From contig JBCNJP010000017.1 of NCBI GenBank assembly GCA_039602395.1, forward strand, positions 13,232,315-13,296,314: a stretch of DNA of 64,000 bases, read 5' to 3'. This document shows positions 1-11,866 of this stretch, piece by piece. The DNA is from Deinandra increscens subsp. villosa (taxonomy: Eukaryota > Streptophyta > Magnoliopsida > Asterales > Asteraceae). Numbering within the stretch: the stretch's first letter is position 1; every line of letters starts with the position of its first letter. The translations under genes were made by a program, and so were the position numbers. The notes beneath the pieces were generated by a model. The model made no database searches. It was not told where the DNA came from and was given only the letters and a program-made list of their open reading frames with translations.

Positions 1-992
1 TTTGATCTTAGGGGTATTTTTTGTAGATAAATAAAGAGAGGGGTGCATTATATAAATCTCTATTTTCTTTTTCCTTTATCAACCTTCTTTATCATCCCCA
101 TCACCGCCGGCGACCTTCTTTATCATCCTAGCACCGCCGGCGACCTTCATACCATTACCGCCGGCGACCTTCTTTATCATCCCCAACGTTTAAACTGCCG
201 CCAACGACTCAACGATGGGGAAAAGAGGAGGTGGGGGTGATCGATTCCAGGTCTCACGTTTCCTTCATTGCTTCTATTTTTGGTTGTCAAAATTGCAGGC
301 TTTGAGTAATAATCCTCGCCGCCGGCCTCCCCTTCCTCCTACTTCGCTATTCCCTCCGGCCTAAGTCCGGCGGAGCTTCTCGACTCCCCTGTTCTCCTCT
401 CCTCTTCCAAGTAAAAATTCATCATCAAATTGTCCTTTTTTCAGTGAATTACTTCAGAAATTTTGTTAAATTGGTTACGTTTGTTGCAAATTCTGTCGTC
501 TTCGACCACCGGTTCGTTCCAATTTCACGCTATTAATTAGAAGAATCTCGCCGGAAATATCCGAAACGAAGAACAAAGCATCAAAAAAGAGCAAATGAAG
601 AAGATTTAATCACCCCACTGTAAGTTTCAATCAAAATTGGCCACTTTTCACTTCCTGTGAACAAGATTTAACATCAATTTGGAGACGAATTGGATGCGCA
701 GATTACGGAGATTGTGTACACGGGGAGTCATAATCACCCGAAACCGTAATCGACGCGGAGATCATCGGCATCTTCGGGGGCTTTGAATAATTTGCAAGCT
801 TTTGAGTAATAATCATGAAATTATTCATGACAGTCGTCGGAGTTGACAATTAAACGAAGTGGGGGTTGGGCAGCAACAGTTGCAGTGATGATTAGGGTTA
901 GGGAAATGTTGGGATGATAAAGGAAAAAGAAAATAAAGATTTATATAATGCACCCCTCTCTTTATTTATCTACAAAAAATACCCCTAAAATC
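1..992. mobile_element. Long-TIR (Mutator-like) element, left end cut by window
   Basis: The first ~85 bases are the reverse complement of about 908-992 with only a few mismatches. Both contain the stretch ggggtgcattatataaatct and an adjoining agataaataaagagag. The left inverted repeat probably starts before the window, so the true ends and target duplication cannot be read. The interior is GC-richer than its surroundings and holds a short tandem repeat at about 100-185 (three copies of a unit containing accgccggcgacctt), followed by UTR/exon-like sequence. No transposase is visible. A long TIR with a non-transposase, host-like core suggests a Pack-MULE; that is inference. Confidence 0.6.
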
Positions 993-1298
993 AAAAAGAC
1001 AAAAATACTTTTAACTTGACGGTAGATTTTAACGAAATTTGTTAAAAAGGACAAAAGGTGAACAAAAAAAAGGTTAAAGGACAGAGAGTGTAACAAAAAA
1101 AGATAAAGGACAAAAATTGCAAAACAGACAAAGTTAAAGGACAAAATATGTAATTTTTTCTTTTTTTTAAATAAAAAGAAAACATTTATACACGAACTAA
1201 AAACATTCTAAACATAACATTTTACAAAATATCACAATTTAATAAAATATTCTTTTAATTTTGTAAAAAACATATTTTATAGGGATTGTTTAAAATAA

Positions 1299-2443
1299 GA
1301 GTTAACTTCCTTTTTAGTCCCTGAGATTTGTACGTTTTAACACTTTTAGTCCAATTTAATAAATAATATCGATTTGAGGGCCTGATGTTTGTGTTTTATC
1401 TCAATTTTAGTCACTTTCCTAAATCCATCCAGATTGTCATTTAAAAACCGTTAAGTGGGCATAACAGGAGGGGTATTTTGGTACATTCGCTCCTAACTCT
1501 TTTATCTCTCCTTCATGTCGTATACCCTTTTCATCGATCACTAAAAAAAACCCTAGCTAGCACGCCATACATACGATCGATCGCTGCAAGCTATGCACGT
1601 TACCTAATAGCTTAAACCAACGCTCGTTTCCACAAGAGCCTGAGCTTCGAACACTAACGAACAGTTGCTTCATCCATTTATTTTGTTTAGTATGGTTGAA
1701 CACCAGATCTGTTTTTGAAGGTTGGTTCAGGTCTCTTTTTAAGGACCAATTCTGGTTCATAATCTGTCTCCAAACTGTCACTGTATGCTGGAATATTAGC
1801 TTTACTATCTACACTGTATAAAATGGACCAATTCTTGTTCTATATTACATCAATTTGAGATTACCAATTCGGGTTCTATATTATTAAATGGGTCAATTCT
1901 GTTGCTTGAATAAAGAACAAAAAAAAAGTGTTGCTGCTCACAAAATTTCTGATGGAATTCTCAAAACCATCGTGGGCAACAGTGAAAATCGATGATCGAT
2001 TCTAGGTTTTCAAACTGGAAGAAATCGATGGGATCTGCTGTGAAGTGAGAAGTGTATCTATGGTTTTTTTTCTTTTTCTTGGAAAGATCGATTACAATAT
2101 ATTGAAGAAGTCGATCGAATCTGCTTAGTAGCGAGATGCAAAATCTAGGGTTTTTTTTGGGAGAGATCCATGGAATCTGCTCTATGTTTTTTTTTTTGGG
2201 TATTTTTTGTTTGTATATGACATTCAAGTTAAAGAGAATTTAAGGGAATATGGTGAATGACCGAAATACACTTCATGTTATGCCCACTTATCGGTTTTTA
2301 AACGGCAATTTGGATGGATATAGAAAAGTGACTAAAATTGAGATGAAACACAAACATCAAGCCCTCAAATTGATATTTTTTTCTAAATTGGACTAAAAGT
2401 GTTAAAATGTTTAAACCATAAGGACTAAAAAGGAAGTTAACTC
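1299..2443. mobile_element. Non-autonomous Mutator-like element with 9-bp target duplication
   Basis: Terminal inverted repeats of about 190 bp (1299-1490 and 2255-2443, roughly 85% identical) begin with gagttaacttcctttttagt. The element is flanked on both sides by the 9-bp direct repeat ttaaaataa (1290-1298 and 2444-2452). Long TIRs with a 9-bp target duplication are the hallmark of the Mutator superfamily. The 1145-bp body has no ORF resembling a transposase, so movement would have needed a partner. Confidence 0.85.
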
Positions 2444-2452
2444 TTAAAATAA

Positions 2453-3400
2453 TTATATCCAATGAGAATAGGAGTGAGAAATATAAAACTTTAAAAAACA
2501 TTAATTTTGATAAATATTTTTCAAAAGCTTTGTATTTAGAGTAAAAGTAATACTCCCACCGAGGGAGCTCGGTGAGCTTCTTTGGTGGATTTTCACCGAG
2601 ATAACACCCAACTTCACCAAGCCATCCCTCTCTATCTCTCTCTCTCTCTATATCTTTTTCAAGTTTTTAATATTAAAAAAAGTGTTTGTGTTATGAGGTG
2701 GGTATTATTTAGGTAAAGTGTGGGAAGTTTGGAATGATGATGTGGCAAAAAAAAGGTTTGGTGTCTTGGTGCTTTGGTGGATGTATTACTATTAACCTTA
2801 GTAGGATTCATTTTGCTATCCATAAAAGGTTGCGGCACAACTTGTTATTTGTTTACCCGTCACTTCATTATAAATAATGTTTTATGCTAAATAAATACAA
2901 GTTGAAAACTTTGACTAGAAAAAGATATATACTTTTCATATTATCTATTTTGGTAAGTAAAATTGTATGTTACACCTATTATTATTATTTTTTTAATATC
3001 AAACATTCGGTTACCCGAGTGTCTCATCATGACAAACGATGTTATCCACGACACGCTGCGACTACAGTCCGTGCGACTAACTAGAACTCTCAGTGTTACA
3101 TGTCCATCCCAGATGAAATTCACCGTCTAAAGGCTCACTATGGTAAAACTCTTACCCACCTCTATAATATTTTTATATTTTTTATGTCAGGTGAGATTTG
3201 AACCATTAACCATCACACTAGAAAGCACAAAGTGGTATTCACTCCACCAAATGATGAGGGATCACTACACATATTAATAAAAAAAACTCCTTAGTTTCAA
3301 GGATGGTAAATTAACTAACGTAATATTCTTAAAAGAGATGGTGACAAATGATTTGTGACCGTGGTTAAAGTTAATCACCCCCTTGCTCTCCTCTATATCG
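2453..3400. other. Intergenic; CT microsatellite and a weak MITE-like hairpin
   Basis: No gene seen. About 2549-2790 has weak inverted ends (agtaatactcccacc and the complement of ggtggatgtattact), which could be an old MITE. A CT-rich microsatellite lies at about 2628-2650. The stretch 2990-3290 looks like degenerate repeat sequence. About 3390-3400 (ctctatatcg) is a possible TATA region for the ankyrin gene downstream. Confidence 0.35.
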
Positions 3401-3559
3401 TCTCTGCCGCTCACATTATTCAATTTCATTTTCTTTTCTTTTCTAGAGAGAGAATCAGAATTCAGAAACCCCTCCCAATAAATAATAAACCACTCACTCG
3501 ACCACCAGAGAAACTGCTCTGCTAGGAGTTTGAAAGCTTCGCTTTTTACTTCGCCGGAG

Positions 3560-6500
3560 ATGATGGTGTTCGGTCACTCAGCCACCGGCGGAGGTTTCCT
3601 CCCCGCAAAACAACAGGTTTTTCCGGTCGATTACGAAGCAGACGTCTCCCAACGCCTCATCGAAGCTACCTCCTCCGCCGATCTCAAATCGGCCTTTGAC
3701 TGCATTGACGATCCCTACGTCGACGTCAACTTCGTCGGCGCGGTTTCCGTGAAGATTCGTATCGCGGAGGTTCATTGCTGCGATGAATCGGAGAATGTGG
3801 TGCGATTTGAGTATAAGGAGTTCAAATCCGACGTCACTGCTTTGTTCGTCGCCGTTCATACCGGAAATGCCGCACTCGTTAGAAAATTACTGGTATAAAA
3901 ACTTCAAACTCTGTTTCCTCGATGATTATTCAATTCACCTTTTGTATTTGAGTTTTTAATCAGATATTTCAGATCATGCCGCATTCAAACTTATTTTAAT
4001 GCTATTAGTTATTTAATTGCACTATTTGATTTAGTGATGCGAATTGTAGTATAGAATATTCAGTTTCACCGACGGTTTATAGCGATTTAGGGCTGGAATT
4101 TTTGTTTATAGCGTATCAGCTGTTTGAAGAACTTTTAGAGAATAATGTCGGCAGTATTTTTGTATCTCGATTGATTTTTAGAAGTTTAAACGAGTTTGAT
4201 ATGCAAATTGAAGCAGTCAATGCTTTAATTGCGTTTTAATTGCATTTTCACAACTTGAGATTCATGGTATAAGGTTTTAAGCTTTGAAGTAATATTTGAA
4301 AATGGTGAAGTTCAGCTTAAAATGTGAAGCTACAGATTAGAAGTCAACATAGTCAAGAGGTGTAAAGTAAGGTGCAAATCTAGGCAAAAGCAAATTTTGT
4401 AGTCAGTTTCCTTTAATACCTTGAACACCAAAAGTAAAAGTTTATAATTGTTCACAAGATCTAATGATCTATCTTCTTTATTTGAATTCATAATTGCTCC
4501 ATCAGGTAGATCATGTAGATTAGAATCAAGTCCCATTTTATGTTGTCTCTATATGAACCAATGAACACAACACCACCTCATGGGATCAGCAAAAGCCCCA
4601 TCATATAGTGTCCATCATATACTATTAAAACATAATTTTTTCTTTGTGATCTGGGTTTATTAAAAAAAATAAAAGAATACTATGCTTAAATGCTCATTGT
4701 ACCAAATGAGGATTTATCTGTCCATTTTGCGAAATGATGATTTTTTTTTTGTTGTTGGTGTTCTATTTTGGTAAATGATAGAGCCGTGGAGCCGATGTGA
4801 ATCAGAAACTATTCAGAGGCTTTTCAATGACAGCAGCTGTAAGGGAGGGCCACCTTGAGATATTTGAGATCTTACTCAAAGCCGGTGCCTCTCAACAGTC
4901 TTGCGAGGAAGCTCTATTAGAAGCCAGCTGTCATGGGCGAGATGGAAAATTTATCACGTTGCTAATGGCTTCTGATTTGATACGGCCCCATATTGCTGTT
5001 CATGCTCTTGTCACTGCATGCTGCAGAGGTTTTGTAGATGTGGTTGATGTTCTCTTGAAGGTAATCAATATGTCGGTTGTTTATTTTTCGATCATAATTG
5101 GTGTTAATCTGTAATCAACAAATTTGCAACATGTATAATTAACATAATTAACCACCTTCTCAATAACAAAGCCGAATTCCATACTTGACATGTTGATTTG
5201 TGATTACAGTGTGCTGTAGATATTAATGCATCTGCTAGAGTACTGCTCTGCTCATCTAAGCCTTCTCTCCATACAAATATCAATTGCACACCCCTAGTCG
5301 CAGCAGTTGTTAGCAGACAGGTGGCTGTTGTTCGTCTGCTATTACAGGTAACTTTTAATCCAATTCTGATTATAACATAAAATAAAAATCTGTTGTCTTG
5401 TATTTTGATTAATGGGTTCTGTGATCTTATCAGTTGAATTGTACATCAACAATCTCATTAGTCATAACAACCAATATTGTCCACTTTGCTCACTAAGAGC
5501 TCATAAATTTGTTTTTGGTTATTCGAGTGGAAACTTTCTAGAGGCCACCCACCCTGGATCGCTCTTCTCTAAGAGCGCTTAATTGTGGAGTTAATGCTCC
5601 CATATTACACTTGTTGTTACTTATGACAAACGACCCAAGCTGAGCCCGGGTTCCCCTAAGTTTGAGCCGCTTTGTTTCGAGCTCCATTTCTAAAACTCGA
5701 GCTCGGCTCATTTATTATTTATTTTGATTATTTTTATTCATATCATGATGTTTATAATTATAAACTTATATATAACATAAAATATATTATTTAGCTCATT
5801 TCTCAAAAATATGATGTATATGATATATTAAATATTGTAACTGTATATTTATTATATTATATAAAATTTATTTTCTTTAGTTAAACAATATTATCCTTTA
5901 GGCTAACGAGCATAGTCTAACTCGATTTGTGATTTCAGCAATCCAAATCTCGAGTAGCTTACGCACCTACTCTTTGATTGCTCTACTCTAAGCAAGCTTA
6001 ATGAGTTAATGTGCCAGGATGATGTGGGTCTGCCTATTTGTCACACTTATGACTTTTATAATCTGACATTATTTCCATCTCTATTTGGATTATTAGGAAA
6101 ACAGATTTTAAGTATACCCAATACTAGATACAACCCCTATTGACACCATTTGTTAAAGATCCTGGGTCCCTTGTGTATCTTTATTATATCGACCGTTGAA
6201 CAGCTTGGTTTTGTAGCCAACCAGCCATTGATGTTTTTATGACGCTTGAATCATAATGGTTCACCAAATATCACCAGAAATTCAGAAACAACATTTGTCC
6301 AGTAGTTGGTTGTTGGTATTCATAGACGTGCAATGAATTTCACTAATGTTTTACCATGGTAAATAGTATTCTACTACCAATCGACCTGTAAAAGAAAAAA
6401 ATGTCCAAAACATGTCACCAAGTACCTACTAGATTCGTCAGAGTTATTCCCAATATATTTATTGATCTGTGGCCCTACAGTAGATAAAATAAATACGGAA

Positions 6501-8711
6501 CGTACAAGCCAATTTCCAGCTGGAAATGACAGGAATAATTGTCCGTAGAGATATTGTTTAGGGCCCTATTATTTAATAGACGTGACATTTTTTATGAATC
6601 TTCAATGAATCTGTATTGGTGTGCGACTGAGGCATGAGATGTGTGACGATTTGATAAACGTCTTAGGGCCTTAAACCGGGGCTTTATAAACATTTAGATC
6701 AAATTGGTTAAAGTTAACTTTTGCATTAGGCTAAAGTACCAAATTGGTATATATGATATTTTAGATTTAGATGTTTCTAAAGGTATATATGAAATTCTCC
6801 CGATAAGTAAAAACAACCAAAAGGGTGAAGAGATTATGAAATGCTTACTTGATTAAAAGTCTATTATGTAAAGAAAATGTGAGAGATGTAGCTTTTGGTT
6901 GTAATAATTGAAATTTATATGTAGTATATATAATTGTCCCCTAATTATTTATAGCTTTTATTATAGATCTTTAGAAAATGTATTTCAAGCAAGAATTAAG
7001 AGGATTCCCAGCAGATTCTTAATCCCTTGCCTTATAATTTGTACATTTATCATTATTTTTTCTTTCTTTTTCACTCATAACCATATATTAAATAATATTT
7101 TTTTATACCTTAATCATTACCTTTTCTTTCGCTTTCATCACAACCAAACCTCAAATTTTAAGAAATCAATAATTTTTTCTCAAATATACAGATGAACAAT
7201 AACTTTTTCTCTCTTCTCTCCTCACAACCACTCACAACCAAACCTTAAATTCAAGGTTTACACTCACATTTATAAGGAATCTACCGTGAATGCTCTAACA
7301 TAGCTTATTTTTCTTGAAGGCGGGAGCCAATATCAACATGAAGGTCCAGTTAGGCGCATGGTCATGGGACACAACCTCAGGCGACGAGTTTCGGGTCGGT
7401 GCTGGACTAGCAGAACCCTATGCTATTACTTGGTGTGCAGTGGAGTACTTTGAAACTAGTGGTTCCATATTGCAAATGTTACTACAACACATCTCCATCG
7501 ATACATATCACAACGGCAGAAGTCTCCTTCATCATGCCGTCCTTTGCGGTAACACAGGAGCCGTAAACACACTGGTAAAATGCGGGTTTGACATTGAATC
7601 CCCGGTCAAAACAACACAAAAAGATGAAACCAGACCGATTCACATGGCTGCACGCCTCGGATTTCCGTCGATTCTTTGTATGTTAATCGACTCGGGCTGT
7701 GATATCAACTCAAGAAGTACAAAGAATGGTGAAACCGCTCAGATGATATGTGCTAGATTTCAACAGGAAGAGTGTCTCCGCGTGTTGACAAAAGCTGGTG
7801 CTGACCTCGGTTTGACTGATTTGACCGGTCAATCCGCCCCGTCTATTGCCGAGTCAAATGGTTGGTCTCTTGGCTTTCGGAAAGCAGTGCTGGATGTCAC
7901 TAGAACCGGAACAGTACCCACATCAAGCAACACCACAGTCTTTTCCCCTTTAATTTTCGCAGCTCATTCAGGAGATATACAAGCTTTAAAAGCTTTGATT
8001 TATAGCGGCGATATCAATCTCGACGAGCAAGACGAAAAGGGGTTTTCAGCAGTTATGGTGGCTGCAATGAAAGGTGACATTGAAGCTTTTAGGCTTCTTG
8101 TATATGCCGGATGTGACGTAAAGCTTAGCAACAAATCCGGTGAGACGGCTATCTCCCTATCGAAAAAAACCAAGAATGCTGACATGTTTGAGAAAGTAAT
8201 GATCGAATTCACCTTAGAGAAAGGTAACGAAAACGCTAGAGGCTTTTATCCTCTACACTACGCATCTCGTCATGGAGATGCAAATGCGGTCAAACTCTTG
8301 ACCAGTAGAGGGTATGATGTATCCATCCCTGACGGGGATGGATACACCCCCCTCATGTTGGCAGCACGAGAAAACAACGGGCCAATGTGCCAGCTGTTAA
8401 TCTCGTGCGGATCCGTTTGCAGTTTCAAGAACTCAAACGGCGAAACCGCACTCTCTCTGGCAAGAAAACACGCGGATAACACCGCGGAGTGCGTGATTTT
8501 AGACGAGCTCGCTAGGGTGCTGGTTTTTAGTGGCGGGAATGTGCTGAAACACACGAAAGGAGGACGGGGAGGTTCGCATAGGAAAGAGTTGAGAATGACG
8601 AATGAAGGCGTTTTGAGTTGGGGTAAGTCGAGTAGAAGAAACGTGGTTTGTCGAGATGCCGAGGTGGGGCCGAGTGTCGGGTTTGTAAGGTGTAGGGGGA
8701 GCGAAGGGTGA
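3560..8711 (+). CDS. Ankyrin-repeat protein, four exons, probable frameshift near C-terminus
   Basis: Exons 3560-3892, 4782-5060, 5210-5347 and 7320-8711 join in phase 0 at GT-AG sites and give 713 residues. The start is ATG at 3560, the first Met in this frame. An upstream TTG-initiated extension was not used. Ankyrin repeats run through most of the protein (for example AVREGHLEIFEILLKAGAS in exon 2, and GRSLLHHAVLCGNTGAVNTL and GYTPLMLAARENNGPMCQLL in exon 4). No transmembrane segment is seen, so this is a soluble scaffold-type protein of a conserved plant family with no established function that I can name. The reading frame stops at 8709-8711. The next frame, 8702-8853, encodes a plausible conserved tail (GVFRVVTTRKKEVHFVC...AELWVRGIKLVTRE) ending in TAG at 8851-8853. 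A one-base slip in the G5 run at 8695-8699 would explain this. Confidence 0.88.
5348..7319 (+). other. Intron 3 of the ankyrin gene, about 2 kb
   Basis: Bounded by GT at 5348 and AG at 7318-7319. It is much longer than introns 1 (889 bp) and 2 (149 bp) and is very AT-rich around 5690-5900 and 6890-7200. It appears to have grown by insertion of small repeats, including a possible Tourist-like MITE at 6561-6670. Two diverged copies of one segment lie at about 5540-5630 and 5960-6055. I see no coding sequence in it. Confidence 0.7.
6561..6670. mobile_element. Possible small Tourist-like MITE in intron 3
   Basis: Short inverted ends (gggccctat and the complement of ttagggcc) are flanked by TTA on both sides (6558-6560 and 6671-6673), as expected for PIF/Harbinger insertions. 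The TIR is short, so chance is not excluded. Confidence 0.35.
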
Positions 8712-8853
8712 TGGTGACGTGGCGGGTGTTTTTCGGGTGGTGACAACCAGGAAGAAAGAGGTGCATTTTGTTTGTGATGGCGGGTTAGAAATGGCGGAGT
8801 TGTGGGTTAGGGGGATAAAGCTTGTGACAAGAGAAGCTGTAAATGGTAAGTAG

Positions 8854-9068
8854 ATATGTGTAGTAGATATGGTAACATGAAAGTATGAAATACTTCATCT
8901 CGAAGTATTCTTTCCATTAAGTCGATTAGTCGAATGTCATGTTACATCTTTATGACCAAAAATTAGCGTATCTACTCGCAGAACAACAAACCGAAAGCCA
9001 AAACTCCAACCATCTACTAACAAAAACCTATGATTTAACAAAAATAAATAAATAACAAGACCTTGATT
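8854..9068 (+). other. Probable 3' UTR of the ankyrin gene and intergenic spacer
   Basis: AT-rich sequence between the probable ankyrin stop and the convergent minus-strand exon. No other feature seen. Confidence 0.4.
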
Positions 9069-9375
9069 CTAGTCACTTGCAGACCCATCATCATCATCTT
9101 CATGTTGTGCTACCACTTTCTCAATAAACCTTTTCCTCACCCCTTCAAGAACAGCTTCTCTATAATTAGGGTGGAGAATTAGTTAATTAGTTAATTACCC
9201 ATCTTTGTATAGCATAACAATCACCCACACATCTGATGGAGCTTGTTCCAGAAATCGGAGCGATCGAACCAAACTTTGCAATTTTCACAACTCCCATAGA
9301 GTCCCGGACCGAACATTGCGTCCCGAGCACTATGAGGGCAAAATGGAGCTGACTGGTGATGTGTATTGCCCCAGG
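9069..9375 (-). pseudogene. Unrecognised 3' end of a minus-strand gene, two putative exons
   Basis: Reading on the minus strand, an upstream coding stretch of about 9228-9375 contains Cys/Trp-rich sequence (MFGPGLYGSCENCKVWF, then SDFWNKLHQMCG). A GT at 9227 and an AG at 9160 define a 68-bp possible intron. The downstream exon 9069-9159 continues in matching phase with EAVLEGVRKRFIEKVV, an acidic DDDD tail and a TAG stop. No start codon or upstream exon is found, so this is either the end of a gene whose remainder has been lost or a chance pair of ORFs. The protein is not recognised. It is convergent with the ankyrin gene. Confidence 0.3.
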
Positions 9376-9403
9376 TGATTGATTGAATTTTAAAATTAAC
9401 CAA

Positions 9404-9890
9404 TGATTAACGGTTTAAAATTTTAGTTTTTTCCTTTTTATTCTATAAAACCCTCTATTTTTTTACATTTTTACCATACAAATTTCTACTTCTCTCTCAA
9501 TTCTTTAACCCCTCTATACAACCTCCACATATAAAGAACCATAGACATAAAGTACATGGACTATAAAAACTTGCCTAAAATAAAAATAAAAAAAAACTGA
9601 CAGAAAACATAGCACCATTTCAATGTGTTACTTATAGGACTTTAAACACGGAAGAAAGGCAGAAAATATAAACAATAAAAGACATTAATGTCATCATCAC
9701 ACAGAAAACAATAACAGATTTGTGTGACTGGATTTCTGTAAATTCTACATACAAAGCAATCTTGAACTGACTTTTCTAAAGTCTGTGATGCATAAGACTG
9801 AATACGAAAACACTCGGGTAATGTAGAATGTCATCATATAAGAGTTGAATTATTAAGTTTAACATACTGCTCTTATGTGTGCCTCCAAAG
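9404..9890. other. AT-rich intergenic sequence
   Basis: No gene, long inverted repeat or RNA gene seen. It ends where the LINE remnant begins, just before a G22 homopolymer. Confidence 0.4.
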
Positions 9891-9891
9891 G

Positions 9892-11077
9892 GGAAGGGGG
9901 GAGGGGGGGGGGGGGGGGGGGGGGATGGGTTTTACTTCTCTTCAAACTATGAATTTGGGGCTTCTCGTCAAATGGTTGTTCAAATTTCAAATTTAAGGAA
10001 GATAACACAAAGCTTTGGGCTAAGGTGGTCTCGGCCATTCATTCGCCAAATAACATGGGTGCTAGTTTCCCGTGTAATCGTGCTATTGTCGGGCCTTGGA
10101 AAAATATCATCAATGCGAGTCATGACTTACGACTTATAGGAGTAGATGCGATGAAAAAGATTCGTTGTTGGGTTGGAAGAGGTGATACGGCCAAATTTTG
10201 GTTCGACAACTGGTCGGGTATGGGTGCTTTAAAAGATCGATTCCCTCTTCTTTTTCTGTTTGAATCGGACAAGAACAATTGGGTTTCAAGCAGGCTTCAA
10301 GGCGCCGGTATCATGGGGATGTGTTGGTCTTGGCGTGGTTTGGGTCTGCCTGAAGCGGTCCAGGCTCAAGCCAATCTGTGTGATTTGTTGTTGAGTGATT
10401 TCCACCTCTCGGATTCACCTGACTTTTGGGGTTGGGATTCGGGGGGGGGGGGGGGGGCTTTTCGGTTAAATGTGTGCGGGTAGAAGCGGAAGAAACTATT
10501 CTCGATGCCTCAGACTTCAACATTCCGTGGCTTTATTGGATCCCTCTAAAGGTAAATGCGTTTGTGTGGCGAGCGGCTTTGGACAAGGTGGCTTCTAAAG
10601 TTAACCTCTCGCATCGTGGGCTGTCTTTGAATCCTATTTGTACCGGATGCAATAGACATGACGAATCTACCGATCACCTTCTTCTCCGGTGCCTGATCGC
10701 TAGCTTGATTTGGGATAAGGTTTTCCAATGGTGCAAAGCCCCAAGGGAGTTAGTGCTTACAGGGAAAGACATTCTCAAAGTCCAAGATTCTTGGGGGTTT
10801 GCGAAAAAAAGAGGAAAATCTATCATTCTATTTTTGTGAGTACCCTTTGGAGCATTTGGAAGACTCGTAACGAAAAACACTTCAATAATCGGTCAAAAAC
10901 CATGGACGAGATTATCGGTGATATTAAATATTAGGCTTTCACTTGGGTTAAGTTTAGGAGTAAAAACTCATCGTTAGATTGGGTTTCTTGGTGTAATTTT
11001 TTGTTATAACTTTGTCTAGCTACTTGCTAGGCTTTCTTTCTTTCTAATATATATCTCTTCTTGCTGTTAAAAAAAAT
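9892..11077 (+). pseudogene. 5'-truncated LINE (L1-type), C-terminal part of ORF2
   Basis: Broken plus-strand frames encode the end of a plant LINE ORF2: a GFTSLQTMNLGLLVKW segment near 9925-9975, then LWAKVVSAIHSPNNMG and WVGRGDTAKFWFDNW, then the zinc-binding RT-associated domain (IPLKVNAFVWRAALDKV, CTGC...H...C at about 10545-10700). It finishes with an A-tail after ttgctgtta near 11070. The RT and endonuclease domains are missing, as is usual for 5'-truncated LINEs. Two G homopolymers interrupt the frame: G22 at 9903-9924 and G17 at 10441-10457. Confidence 0.82.
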
Positions 11078-11367
11078 GTAATTCAGGACACCATTTAAAA
11101 TTTCCTCACTACAGCTATGAAACCAAACAATTTCTAAGTAGTAAAATTAAATAAATAATAACCAAAGCCCTCACATCTAGTTACAAAGTTGCATAATTTG
11201 TAAAACAAATCATCATTAATAGACATTGAAGATTTAACAAGTTTAGCCTACAAAGACCTTCAAAATCACAAACTAACTACACCTTTAAATTTGTATATTT
11301 CATTAGAACAAAAACGAACATTAACGTACAAGACTCAAGTCACCATACAGGGAAGGTGGGCAACAAA

Positions 11368-11667
11368 CTACGCCGCCAGCCTTTTTTGAATAGCAAACCC
11401 TAAATGTATGAAAACCACATTCTTCAATCTAGAGGCCACGATATTCCCGTACATGACTTTCTGAATCCGACGCAAGATGCCAGCCGCCTCTGACTCAAGA
11501 TGCGCAAATGTATCAAATACGAAGAAAACAAACACATGTTGGTTCTCGATGCACGCTTTTTTATGTTTGTTCACATTCCCGGCAGCCGCTCTAGACACCA
11601 TCTGACCCGCCACGAAGGTACCAGCCCTCAGCCCAACAAGAAGAGAGACCCCGTTAAATCGACACAA
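11368..11667 (-). pseudogene. Fragment of a retroelement-type ORF, C-terminal piece
   Basis: A 99-residue minus-strand frame reads NGVSLLVGLRAGTFVAGQ, then HKKACIENQHVFVFFVFDTF, ending in LGFAIQKRLAA. This resembles the C-terminal part of proteins widely annotated in plant genomes next to reverse-transcriptase domains. It has no ATG at a sensible place and no upstream partner domain. It is probably a relic rather than a gene. The surrounding 11080-11866 has nothing else recognisable. Confidence 0.4.
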
Positions 11668-11866
11668 GCAATGATTTTTCTTTATCTGTTTTAGACATTT
11701 TTAGTTTCAAACTTACCCATCATTCAAATGCATCATTCAATTTACCAAACATCAACATAAGATAAACAAAAATCATCATTTTAATTAACCAAATGAGAAA
11801 CAAGTGGTTTCATTCACTAGGATGAATTAATACATCTAACTACAGAATCACATCCAACTAAACTAA

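Noticed and set aside
3578..3859. Minus-strand ORF over ankyrin exon 1
   Set aside because: It is a shadow of the plus-strand coding frame.
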